A DNA stretch of 64,000 nt from Massilia sp. erpn (GCF_024400215.1 NZ_CP053748.1:1736001-1800000), one strand, 5' to 3'; numbered from the stretch's first letter, positions 35,346-42,867 are shown. The notes: generated from the letters alone by a model not told the origin. Numbers and translations are program-made.

Positions 35346-36856
35346 CAGCGTATGCTCCGCCGCCAGTCGCGCTCAAATTCATTCACGAGGGACTGGGTAT
35401 TGAGGCGGTTGGGTTCCATCGGCAGCGGCTTCATATCGGGCGGGAAGCTGAACATGGCGCGCGTGGTTTCCGCATTCAGGTAGCGCATCGGCAGGCGATA
35501 AGACTCGGGCGGCTTGTACTCCCGCTGCGGCGAGGCGAGGATGAAGCCCCATTCGCCGAAGGAAGGAACATAGGCGTGATAAGGACTGGTGCGCAGACCC
35601 ACTTCGCGCAGCGTGGCGTCGATGGTCCAGAAAGCATGCGGGGCGAAGAAGGGCGAGGTCGATTGCACCACCAGCAGGCCGTTCGCCGCCATATGCTGCT
35701 TCACCATGCCGTAGAACGGCACGGAATACAGCTTGCCCAGCGCGAAGCTGGAGGGATCGGGGAAGTCGATGATGACGGCGTCGAACATCTCCTCCGTGTT
35801 CTGCAGCCAGATCGCCGCGTCGGCATTGACGACGCGCACGCGCTTGTCGGCAAAGGCGCCCTGGTTCAGCTTCACCAGTTCCTCGCGGCGCGCGAAAGCC
35901 TGGGTCATGGCGGGATCGAGATCGACCAGCGTGACCTGTTCCACCTGTGGATAACGCAGCACTTCGCGCAAGGCCAGGCCATCGCCGCCGCCGAGCACCA
36001 GCACGCGGCGCGCCCAGGGCAGCGCTTCCATGGCCGGATGCACCAGCGCTTCGTGGTAGCGGTATTCGTCGCGCGAGGAGAACTGCAGATTGCCGTTGAT
36101 GTAGAGGCGCAGATCGTCCTTCCAGCGCGTGATGACCAGACGCTGGTACGGCGTGGTGGTGGAATACACGATCTCGTCGCCGAACAAGCCATGCTCGCCG
36201 AACTGCGTCATGCGGTCGGCGCCGATAAAGCCGAACACCAGCGCCACCAGCACGGCGCTGGCGCGCAGCAGGCGTCCCGTCAGATTTTCCAGTTCGCGGC
36301 GAAAAACATAGATGGTCCACAGCGCCACGCCCACGTTCAGCATGCCGAACATGAAGCCGGTGCGCACCAGTCCCAGATGCGGCGCCAGCACCAGCGGGAA
36401 CAGCAGGGACACGGCCAGCGCGCCCAGATAGTCGAAGGTCAGCACCCGGCTTACCAGTTCGCTGAAGCCGGTCTGGCGCGCGTTCAGAGCGCGCATCACC
36501 AGCGGCACTTCCATGCCCACCATGGCGCCGACCATGAACACCATCGCATACAGCATGGTGCGGAAGGGTGCGCCCATCCACGAGAAGGTCAGGAACAGCA
36601 AGGCCGCCGACACGCCGCCAATCAGGCCCACGGCCAGTTCGATATCGACGAAACGGGCCAGCACATCTTCGTCCTTCACGTATTTGGACAGGTGGGCGCC
36701 GACGCCCATGGCGAACAGGTAGCAGCCGATGATGGTGGAAAACTGGAGAATGGAATCGCCCAGCAGGTAACTGGCGAGTGCCCCGGCGATCAATTCGTAG
36801 GCCAGCCCGCAGGAAGCGACCACGAAGACGGACAGGATCAGAATCTTTTTGGTCAT
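35345..36856 (-). CDS. Membrane-embedded polyamine aminopropyltransferase (spermidine synthase-like)
   Basis: A 503-residue fusion. Residues 1-215 contain about seven membrane helices. Residues about 225-480 form a spermidine-synthase-type methyltransferase-fold domain. STTTPYQRLVITRW and DEYRYHEALVHPAM match the substrate-entry region, GGGDG is at 289-293 (decarboxylated AdoMet site), VDLDPAM at 311-317, and the catalytic VIIDFPDPSSF has Asp364 and Asp367. It would transfer an aminopropyl group to an amine at the inner face of the membrane. It is divergent from the DUF350-SPFH-DUF4178-speD operon across 69 bp and coupled to the flavoprotein gene. The decarboxylated AdoMet can come from the SpeD encoded in the other arm. 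Confidence 0.9.
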   Translation of the reverse strand: MTKKILILSVFVVASCGLAYELIAGALASYLLGDSILQFSTIIGCYLFAMGVGAHLSKYVKDEDVLARFVDIELAVGLIGGVSAALLFLTFSWMGAPFRTMLYAMVFMVGAMVGMEVPLVMRALNARQTGFSELVSRVLTFDYLGALAVSLLFPLVLAPHLGLVRTGFMFGMLNVGVALWTIYVFRRELENLTGRLLRASAVLVALVFGFIGADRMTQFGEHGLFGDEIVYSTTTPYQRLVITRWKDDLRLYINGNLQFSSRDEYRYHEALVHPAMEALPWARRVLVLGGGDGLALREVLRYPQVEQVTLVDLDPAMTQAFARREELVKLNQGAFADKRVRVVNADAAIWLQNTEEMFDAVIIDFPDPSSFALGKLYSVPFYGMVKQHMAANGLLVVQSTSPFFAPHAFWTIDATLREVGLRTSPYHAYVPSFGEWGFILASPQREYKPPESYRLPMRYLNAETTRAMFSFPPDMKPLPMEPNRLNTQSLVNEFERDWRRSIR

Positions 36857-36925
36857 TTACGTGCTTTTGCTCTAATATGTTTCTATGCAAGCAAGTTTGA
36901 CACATACTCAGCCACGGGGAAAGAC

Positions 36926-37312
36926 GTGTACGCCATCCTGAATTATCTGATCCACCTGTTTTTGGCTGCCTTTTTATTGGGCGTGTTCTTCAAAGCGTAC
37001 ACCTGGATGACACCCTACGATGAAGTTCTGCTGATCCGCCAGGGCAATCACGCCGCGGCCCTGTCGCTGGGCGGCGCCCTGATCGGCTTCTCGCTGACGA
37101 TCGCTTCCAGCCTGCTGCACACCGCGAATTACCAGCAGTTCTTTGCCTGGGCCGGCGGCGCCATGGTGGTGCAGGCTTTGGCCTATGCCGTCACCACGCG
37201 CCTGCTGCGCATGGCCAAGGACCAGATCGAGGCCGACAACAGCGCCTTCGGCGGCCTGCTGGGCGCGATTTCGCTCTCCATCGGCGGCATCAACGCCGCC
37301 TGCATTTCCTGA
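36926..37312 (+). CDS. DUF350 family membrane protein (YjfL-like)
   Basis: A 128-residue protein with four predicted membrane helices. The pattern of a first helix LFLAAFLLGVFFKAYTW, then LIRQGNHAAALSLGGALIGFSLTIAS and a C-terminal GLLGAISLSIGGINAACIS, matches DUF350 (E. coli YjfL). The start is a GTG at 36926 with GGGGA five to six bases upstream; the very long open frame further upstream is antisense to the aminopropyltransferase gene and is rejected. It is the first gene of the plus-strand arm of the polyamine locus. DUF350 proteins have no established biochemical function. Confidence 0.88.
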   Translation: MYAILNYLIHLFLAAFLLGVFFKAYTWMTPYDEVLLIRQGNHAAALSLGGALIGFSLTIASSLLHTANYQQFFAWAGGAMVVQALAYAVTTRLLRMAKDQIEADNSAFGGLLGAISLSIGGINAACIS

Positions 37313-37340
37313 CACTTAGCATTCAAGCGAGGACCACACC

Positions 37341-38375
37341 ATGGGTATCGGCAGCTTTATCAAGAAGCAGTTTATCGACGTCCTGCAATGGAACGAGGAC
37401 ACGGAAGGCGTATTGGCCTGGCGCTATCCCATGCAGGACGCGGAAATCCAGAACGGCGGCGTGCTGGTGGTGCGCGAATCGCAGGTGGCGGTCTTCGTCA
37501 ACGAAGGCCAGATCGCCGACGTCTTCGGCCCCGGCACACACAAGCTGAGTACCCAAACCTTGCCCGTGCTGACCAATCTGAAAAACTGGGACAAGCTGTT
37601 CGACTCCCCGTTCAAGTCGGACGTGTACTTCTTCAGCACCCGCGTGCAGACCGGCCGCAAATGGGGCACGCAGCAGCCGATCACCATCCGCGACAAGGAT
37701 TTCGACATGATCCGCGTGCGAGCCTTCGGCATGTATTCCTACCGCGTGACGGATGCGCGCAAGTTTTTCACGGAAGTGAGCGGCACGCGCGAAGCCTATA
37801 CCCGCGACGAGGTGGAAGACCAGCTGCGCGGCATCCTGATGGCGACCATGGCCAGCTCGCTGGGCGGCTCGAATATCGCCTTCCTCGACATGGCGGCCAA
37901 CCAGGCCTTGATGGCGCAGGAAGTCAAAGGCGACCTGGCCGACGCTTTTGCGCGTTACGGCATCGGCCTCGATGAATTCAATGTGGCCAGCGTCAGCCTG
38001 CCGGAAGAGCTGCAGGCGGCGCTGGACGAGCGCATCTCGGCCGGCATGAAAGGCGGCCTCTCGGCCGATAAGCTGGGCGGCTTCACCAAATACCAGGTGG
38101 CCAGCGCCATTCCACTGGCGGCGCAGAACGAAGGCGGCATCGCCGGCATCGGCGCCGGCCTGGGCGCGGGCGTGACCATCGGCCAGGCCATGGGCCAGGC
38201 GGTGGGCGCCAGCATGGCCCAGGTGGGCACGCCTGCCGCGGCGGCGCCTGCGGTGGCGGATGACTCCATCGAAGCCCGTCTGGGCAAGCTGAAAGCCCTG
38301 CTCGACAAAGGCCTGATCTCGGCGGCCGACTACGACAGCACCAAGGCCGAGCTGCTGAAAAAACTGATCGGTTAA
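37341..38375 (+). CDS. SPFH-domain protein with C-terminal SHOCT (YdjI-like)
   Basis: A 344-residue protein. Residues about 35-235 form an SPFH/band-7-type domain of the YdjI group (VVRESQVAVFVNEGQIADVFGPG, then RVRAFGMYSYRVTDARKFF). Residues about 250-300 are a Gly/Ala-rich segment. Residues about 308-344 form a SHOCT oligomerisation motif (IEARLGKLKALLDKGLISAADYD). YdjI-type SPFH proteins in Bacillus are encoded with phage-shock-type membrane stress proteins, so a membrane microdomain or stress role is plausible. It has no classical transmembrane helix. It starts 28 bp after the DUF350 gene with GCGAGGA upstream of the ATG. Confidence 0.88.
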   Translation: MGIGSFIKKQFIDVLQWNEDTEGVLAWRYPMQDAEIQNGGVLVVRESQVAVFVNEGQIADVFGPGTHKLSTQTLPVLTNLKNWDKLFDSPFKSDVYFFSTRVQTGRKWGTQQPITIRDKDFDMIRVRAFGMYSYRVTDARKFFTEVSGTREAYTRDEVEDQLRGILMATMASSLGGSNIAFLDMAANQALMAQEVKGDLADAFARYGIGLDEFNVASVSLPEELQAALDERISAGMKGGLSADKLGGFTKYQVASAIPLAAQNEGGIAGIGAGLGAGVTIGQAMGQAVGASMAQVGTPAAAAPAVADDSIEARLGKLKALLDKGLISAADYDSTKAELLKKLIG

Positions 38376-38384
38376 GCGCGCCTG

Positions 38385-39851
38385 ATGCAAGTAGTTTCCT
38401 GCCCCAGCTGCGGCGCCGAAGTCAGCTTCCGCTCGCACGCCTCGGTCATGGCCGTGTGCGAGTACTGCAATACCCGTGTGCTCAAGGATGCCGACGCGGT
38501 CCAGAACCTGGGCAAGATCGGCTCCGTGCTGGAGGATTATTCCCCGCTCTGCCTGAACGCCAGCGGCGTGCTGGGTGGCCGCGCCTTCAGCGTGATCGGC
38601 CGCATCCAGCTGCGCTATGCGGCCGGCATGTGGAACGAGTGGTATCTGCAATTCGAGGACGGCAGCAACGGCTGGCTGGGCGACGCCTCCGGCCAGTACA
38701 CCGTGACCACGCTGCGCAAGCCGGAAGGCCAACTGCCCGCGTTCGAGCAGCTGGCGCCGGGCAAGCAGTACGTCATCGGCAAGGAAACGTATACGGCGGC
38801 CGATATCCGCAGCGCCGAGTGCAGTGGCGGCCAGGGCGAGCTGCCCTTCAAGGTAGGCGATGGCTGGCAGGCGCGCGTGGCCGACCTGCGCCTGGGCGAA
38901 AGCTTTGTCACGCTCGATTATTCGGACGGCCCGCAGCCGCAGCTGTATCACGGCATCGCCGTCACCTTGGGCAACATGCAGATGCAGCTGCTGCGCGACG
39001 ACGAGCAAATCCGCCGCACCGCGGGCCGCTACCGGGGCAAGCTCGATGCGCTGAACTGCCCTTCCTGCGGCAGCGCCATCAAATACCTGCCCGGCCTGAC
39101 CGCGAGCCTGGTCTGCCAGTCCTGCCAGACGAGCATCAATGCGGCCAGCCCGCAGGCGCAGGTGCTGGCGGCCGGGGCAAAGCTTGAGCAAGTGCCCACT
39201 TCGCTGGAACTGGGCGCCAGCGGCAAGCTGGGAAACCAGGAATATATGGTGCTCGGCATCCTGCGCCGCCAGGACGATGAGGGCAGCAGCTGGACCGAAT
39301 ATCTGCTGTACAGCGGCCGCAAAGGCTTTACCTGGCTGGTGGAGACGGACGAGGGCTGGTTCCGTTCGAACGTGATGGACAAGTGGCCTAGCTGGTCCGG
39401 CCCGGCCGCGCTGCTCTGCACCTTCGAAAAGATCAACTACGCCAAACTGTACGACTACAGCGCCAAGGTCACGTTCGCGGCGGGCGCCTTCAACTGGCGC
39501 GTCAGCGTGGGCGACGAAGCCAAGGTCTACGAATTCAAACAGGGCGTGGTGCAGCTGGCGGCCGAGCTGACTGGCGAGGAATTGAGCTGGTCGCGCGCCA
39601 CGCCGATGTCGCGCGACCAGGTGAAGGCCTGGTTTGGCGCAGCGTATCGCGGCCCGGAACCGGGCGCGCCGCTGCTCGACTCGGCGGCGGGCAAGCGCTA
39701 TACCTCGGTGGCCAAGGGCATGATCATGATGCTGCTGGCGATCAATGCGATACCGCTGCTGGCGTCTTTCACCAGCACCTTCATGTATACCGTGATCGCG
39801 GTGCTGGCGATCTATATTCCCGCCAAAATTCTGGATGCGATGGATAAGTAA
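38385..39851 (+). CDS. Duplicated zinc-ribbon/DUF4178 membrane protein
   Basis: A 488-residue protein built as an internal duplication. Zinc ribbon 1 uses Cys6, Cys9, Cys25 and Cys28 and is followed by a DUF4178-like beta-rich domain (about 55-205). Zinc ribbon 2 uses Cys225, Cys228, Cys244 and Cys247 and is followed by a second DUF4178-like domain (about 265-415). Two hydrophobic helices at about 446-462 and 467-480 anchor the C-terminus. The pattern WNEWYLQFEDGSNGWL / WTEYLLYSGRKGFTWL recurs in both copies. DUF4178 has no known activity; it recurs with DUF350 and polyamine genes. It starts 9 bp after the SPFH gene. Confidence 0.85.
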   Translation: MQVVSCPSCGAEVSFRSHASVMAVCEYCNTRVLKDADAVQNLGKIGSVLEDYSPLCLNASGVLGGRAFSVIGRIQLRYAAGMWNEWYLQFEDGSNGWLGDASGQYTVTTLRKPEGQLPAFEQLAPGKQYVIGKETYTAADIRSAECSGGQGELPFKVGDGWQARVADLRLGESFVTLDYSDGPQPQLYHGIAVTLGNMQMQLLRDDEQIRRTAGRYRGKLDALNCPSCGSAIKYLPGLTASLVCQSCQTSINAASPQAQVLAAGAKLEQVPTSLELGASGKLGNQEYMVLGILRRQDDEGSSWTEYLLYSGRKGFTWLVETDEGWFRSNVMDKWPSWSGPAALLCTFEKINYAKLYDYSAKVTFAAGAFNWRVSVGDEAKVYEFKQGVVQLAAELTGEELSWSRATPMSRDQVKAWFGAAYRGPEPGAPLLDSAAGKRYTSVAKGMIMMLLAINAIPLLASFTSTFMYTVIAVLAIYIPAKILDAMDK

Positions 39852-39852
39852 G

Positions 39853-40017
39853 ATGGGTAAATTCCTGGTGTATGCGGTGGTCGTGACCATCTTCAGCATG
39901 TCGGCAAGCTGGATACGCATGTTCTCCGGCGACGAAAACACGCATAGCGGCAGCAGCTGGTCCTCGCGCACCGGCGGCGGCAGCTGGGGCGGCGGTGGCG
40001 GCGGAGGTCACAAGTGA
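39853..40017 (+). CDS. Small one-helix glycine-rich membrane peptide
   Basis: A 54-residue peptide with an N-terminal hydrophobic helix (FLVYAVVVTIFSMSASWI) and a Ser/Gly-rich tail ending in seven consecutive glycines and HK. The ATG at 39853 begins one base after the stop of the DUF4178 gene, and its stop overlaps the GTG start of speD (GTGA). Translational coupling to both neighbours supports it as a real gene despite its size. Function unknown. Confidence 0.75.
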   Translation: MGKFLVYAVVVTIFSMSASWIRMFSGDENTHSGSSWSSRTGGGSWGGGGGGGHK

Positions 40018-40412
40018 GCGCATACTCACGCACTGACGACCGCCATCTGCCCAGCGGCACGCATTTGCTGGCCGATCTTTCGGGCATCGCCGCGCAGCGC
40101 CTGGGCGACTGCGCGGCCATCGAAAAGCTGCTGCGCGCCGCCGCCGAAGCGGCCGGTGCCTGCGTGCTGCACAGCCATTTTCACGGCTTCGGTCCGGGCC
40201 AGGGCGTGACCGGCGTGGTGCTGCTGGCCGAATCGCATATCTCCATCCATACCTGGCCGGAGGATGGCTTTGCCGCCGCCGACATCTTCATGTGCGGCGC
40301 GGCCCAACCCCAGTTGGCGCTCGACCTGCTGCGCGCCGCCCTGCAGCCTGCCCATTGCGAGCTGCACACGGTGCGCCGCGCGCCGCCCAAGCTGCTGGCG
40401 CGTGCTGGTTGA
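40014..40412 (+). CDS. speD: S-adenosylmethionine decarboxylase proenzyme
   Basis: A 132-residue prokaryotic AdoMet decarboxylase of the short SpeD/SpeH type. Autoprocessing is expected between Glu73 and Ser74 (LLAESHISIHTWPE), Ser74 becoming the pyruvoyl group. His79 and Cys94 (DIFMCG) stand at +5 and +20 from that serine, as in characterised short AdoMet decarboxylases. The product, decarboxylated AdoMet, is the aminopropyl donor for the aminopropyltransferase encoded divergently at 36856. The start is GTG at 40014, preceded by GGAGG with 6-nt spacing and overlapping the previous stop. It is the last gene of the arm. Confidence 0.93.
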   Translation: MSAYSRTDDRHLPSGTHLLADLSGIAAQRLGDCAAIEKLLRAAAEAAGACVLHSHFHGFGPGQGVTGVVLLAESHISIHTWPEDGFAAADIFMCGAAQPQLALDLLRAALQPAHCELHTVRRAPPKLLARAG

Positions 40413-40421
40413 CTTCCTGGC

Positions 40422-40445
40422 AAGGCGGTGCCACACTGGCGCCTT
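40422..40445 (+). terminator. Hairpin after speD
   Basis: AAGGC at 40422-40426 pairs with GCCTT at 40441-40445, and an inner GCCA/TGGC stem (40430-40433 with 40437-40440) closes a CAC loop, with GGT unpaired on one side. No U-run follows. It lies 10 bp after the speD stop and may end or stabilise the polyamine operon transcript. Confidence 0.35.
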
Positions 40446-40474
40446 CATCAACCACCACCACAGGAGACTACAAA

Positions 40475-40513
40475 ATGCGTCAATTGGACATTGCCCTCCT
40501 GTCGGCAGCCTGA
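40475..40513 (+). CDS. Candidate 12-codon leader peptide upstream of rsgA
   Basis: A short frame encoding MRQLDIALLSAA and ending in TGA, with AGGAG at 40462-40466, eight bases before the ATG. It stands in the 267-bp gap between speD and rsgA, about 165 bp before the rsgA start. The good ribosome binding site and isolation suggest a translated leader that could regulate rsgA, but such a short frame could also occur by chance. The remaining gap shows no other recognisable element. Confidence 0.35.
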   Translation: MRQLDIALLSAA

Positions 40514-40679
40514 TCCCCCGCGTTTCGCAAGCTCGCAACACCATCTGTTTGAGCCGGTAACGAGCCGCGCCTGATCGCGCGCCGACCTTCCCCTTTTGCT
40601 TTTCGTGCCTCCGCCTTTGCGCGGCTGGCTGTGCTCGCGCGCGCCGCGAGCGAACTGAATCCGGGAACACCGCTCAATC

Positions 40680-41744
40680 ATGATCGAATTCGATTTCGCA
40701 GTACTGCGCCATATCGGCCTGAACAACTCCATCCTCGCCCAGCTCTCCACGGCCGAGGCCGCCCCCGGCGCCCAATTGATGCGCCTGACCGAAGTCCAGC
40801 GCGACTGGCAAACCGTGCATGACGGCCAGGCCGAACACAGCGCGCGCGCCCTGCCGCGCCTGCTCAACACCCTGCAAGAACAAGGCAGCAGCCTAGCCGT
40901 GGGCGACTGGGTCGTGGTGGAAAGCCATGCCCACGGCGAGCTGTGGATAAGCCAGCGCTTATCCCCATTCACCCATATCGCGCGCCGCGCCAATGACGGC
41001 CGCCGCCAGGCGCTGGCCAGCAATATCGACACCGCCTTATTGGTCATGGGCCTGGACCACGATTTCAATCCGCGCCGCGTGGAACGTTATATTGCATTAG
41101 TCCAGGCGGCCGGCGTGGCGCCGGTCGTGGTGCTCAGCAAAGCCGATATCGGCGTCGACGTGGATAATCGCGTCGATGAATTGCGCCGGCGCCTGCCAGC
41201 TTATATTCCGATTATTGCCGTAAATGGCCACAGCAATACCGCCTATGCCGAATTAAAACCCTGGCTGGAAAATGGGCAGACGGTTTGTTTATTAGGCGCA
41301 TCCGGTACCGGTAAATCCACGCTGACCAATACCCTGACTTCGGCGCAGCAGGAAACCGGCGGCAATCGCAAAGGCGATGGCCGCGGACGGCATACGACCA
41401 CAGCACGCTCATTGCATATCTGTCCGGATGGCGGCTGCATTATCGATACGCCGGGATTGCGCACCTGGCGTCCCGACGCGGATGAAGAAACATTAGCCGC
41501 GACTTTCGACGATATCGAAAGCCTGGCCGCCTATTGCCAATTCCATGATTGCCAGCATGAAACGGAACCAGGCTGCGCGGTACGTGGCCAAATCGATCCC
41601 GATCGCTTATTGAATTACCACAAGCTGCTGCGCGATGTGCAGCGCAGCCAGCAAACGCCGCTGGAAAGAATCGCCGCGCGCTCCAAGTGGAAAGTCATCA
41701 TCAAGGCGGGCCGTACACGGGGACGCGAGAAACGCAGCCAGTAA
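40680..41744 (+). CDS. rsgA: Small ribosomal subunit biogenesis GTPase RsgA
   Basis: A 354-residue circularly permuted GTPase that acts late in 30S subunit maturation. Motif order is the permuted one: G4 SKAD at residues 153-156, G1 GASGTGKST at 206-214, then G3 DTPG at 256-259. An N-terminal OB fold (about 30-100) and a C-terminal zinc site (Cys286, Cys291, His293, Cys299) complete the family architecture. A strong terminator follows at 41752. A perfect DnaA-box-like nonamer at 40942-40950 falls in its coding sequence and is probably coincidental. Confidence 0.95.
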   Translation: MIEFDFAVLRHIGLNNSILAQLSTAEAAPGAQLMRLTEVQRDWQTVHDGQAEHSARALPRLLNTLQEQGSSLAVGDWVVVESHAHGELWISQRLSPFTHIARRANDGRRQALASNIDTALLVMGLDHDFNPRRVERYIALVQAAGVAPVVVLSKADIGVDVDNRVDELRRRLPAYIPIIAVNGHSNTAYAELKPWLENGQTVCLLGASGTGKSTLTNTLTSAQQETGGNRKGDGRGRHTTTARSLHICPDGGCIIDTPGLRTWRPDADEETLAATFDDIESLAAYCQFHDCQHETEPGCAVRGQIDPDRLLNYHKLLRDVQRSQQTPLERIAARSKWKVIIKAGRTRGREKRSQ

Positions 41745-41751
41745 GCCTCTC

Positions 41752-41789
41752 GGCCGCACCCGAATCCTCGGATCGCGGTGCGGCCTTTT
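41752..41789 (+). terminator. Intrinsic terminator of rsgA
   Basis: A 9-bp GC-rich stem pairs GGCCGCACC at 41752-41760 with GGTGCGGCC at 41777-41785 around a 16-nt loop and is followed directly by TTTT. It starts 7 bp after the rsgA stop. Confidence 0.8.
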
Positions 41790-41805
41790 CGCCTTGCTTT
41801 TGCAC

Positions 41806-41836
41806 CAATATTTAGCTTGATCAAGCCGAAATATTG
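41806..41836. promoter_or_regulatory. 31-bp near-perfect dyad upstream of the lipoprotein gene
   Basis: CAATATTT at 41806-41813 pairs with AAATATTG at 41829-41836 and encloses the perfect 12-bp palindrome GCTTGATCAAGC at 41815-41826. The element is AT-rich compared with its surroundings and lies about 100 bp before the lipoprotein gene. A regulator-binding site is likely; the protein is unknown. Confidence 0.4.
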
Positions 41837-41939
41837 CACGTAGCGTAAGGCCACTACCCTTTGCGCCGGACTTTGCCCCAGGCTGGGAGTACACTATAGC
41901 TTCCGGCTGTATCAGCCCTAATGAGAGTGACCGCTTACC

Positions 41940-42491
41940 ATGCGCCGACTTGCGCCCCTTGCCCTAGTTTTTGTCCTCGCTGGCTGCAGCGACAACTACA
42001 CCGCTCCCAGCTTGTACATGGCCACTACGCCCGAGTGCAAAACCTGGGCCGAAGGCTCGACCTTCCAGCTGCCGCGCGGCATTACCGTGTCGGCCACGGC
42101 GCCCACCACCCTGCCCGATGGCGGTGTGGAATTTGCGATGATTTATATGGTCCCGCGCGGCAATGAAGTGCAATTCACCAGCCGCGCTTTTAAAATCAGT
42201 CAGCCCAAAGGCGAAGTGATTGCACCGGCCGAAGTCGTCAGCATTTACCAGCGCGGCACCAATCAGCGCGCCGACCTGGTGGAAGTAATTAAAGAAGTGC
42301 CATTAATGATGATTTCAGTCGGCACCTCGGATGAAACCCAATTCCGCTATTCCTTCCGTTATACGGGTAAATTGCCGGAACGTTTCGACGTCACCCCACC
42401 CACCACGATTATTCGTGGTAATCGTTATCCGGTGCGCACATTCACCTACCGCTATTTTGCCGACCGCAAAGCCTACGGCTTGTGCACCTGA
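41940..42491 (+). CDS. Putative lipoprotein, unknown function
   Basis: A 183-residue protein with a lipoprotein signal. The hydrophobic stretch APLALVFVLAGC ends in a lipobox (LAGC) at Cys16, so it would be membrane anchored. The mature part is beta-rich with no family recognised. The 3' half uses more AT-ending codons than the neighbouring genes. The ATG at 41940 fits the signal sequence. It stands alone between rsgA and the toxin-antitoxin patch. Confidence 0.65.
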   Translation: MRRLAPLALVFVLAGCSDNYTAPSLYMATTPECKTWAEGSTFQLPRGITVSATAPTTLPDGGVEFAMIYMVPRGNEVQFTSRAFKISQPKGEVIAPAEVVSIYQRGTNQRADLVEVIKEVPLMMISVGTSDETQFRYSFRYTGKLPERFDVTPPTTIIRGNRYPVRTFTYRYFADRKAYGLCT

Positions 42492-42867
42492 AAGAAAGAT
42501 TAAGGCGGAATTTACCGGCCGCGATGTAAGAACTGTCGTTGAGATGGGTTGGGGTGGAACACAAAATGGTGAGCTGCTTCGCTTGGCATCGCAGCTTTTC
42601 GATCTCATCACCGTTCTTCTCGCGCCTGCTCTTTCTCAGCTGCGGCCTGCAGCGCCTCGCAGTCGCCCTCTTCCTCAAGCAAATCCCGCCAGCACCACCG
42701 TGCAATACCACGGCTGAGATACCTACTGGCGCTTGCAACTGTAAGCATCTCCTAACAATGTTTTTTTGACCGTTATCGGCACTCAGCAAGACCGACAGAT
42801 TGGCAAGCTATATGCTTGTTGAGCCTGGAGCTTCCTTCCGTTTGATCATTGAGAACAAACGATTACA
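42492..42867. other. 376-bp gap before the toxin gene
   Basis: This stretch is less GC-rich than the flanks, especially from about 42720 on. Besides a possible 46-codon minus-strand frame (42608-42748), no RNA, repeat or recognisable protein remnant was seen. It should contain the promoter of the toxin-antitoxin pair, but no convincing -35/-10 pair was found. Confidence 0.5.
42608..42748 (-). CDS. Possible 46-residue small protein or gene remnant
   Basis: A minus-strand frame starting ATG at 42748, reading an Arg/Trp-rich N-terminal half (YLSRGIARWCWRDLLEEE) and a charged helical C-terminal half (EALQAAAEKEQAREER). AGGAG directly abuts the ATG, closer than usual. The composition looks protein-like and unlike antisense noise, but no family was recognised. 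It could be the end of a decayed gene associated with the toxin-antitoxin patch. Confidence 0.25.
   Translation of the reverse strand: MLTVASASRYLSRGIARWCWRDLLEEEGDCEALQAAAEKEQAREER

Noticed and set aside
36857..36925. Divergent promoters of the polyamine locus (TAATAT with TGGTCA; TTGACA at 36897)
   Set aside because: The best plus-strand pair matches consensus at only 4 of 6 bases in each box, and TTGACA has no -10 partner at proper distance, so no promoter is claimed.
40942..40967. DnaA-box pair (TGTGGATAA and a near match) inside rsgA, and another perfect box at 35946-35954
   Set aside because: The boxes are isolated, fall in coding sequence and lack an AT-rich unwinding element or dnaA nearby, so an origin is not supported in this window.
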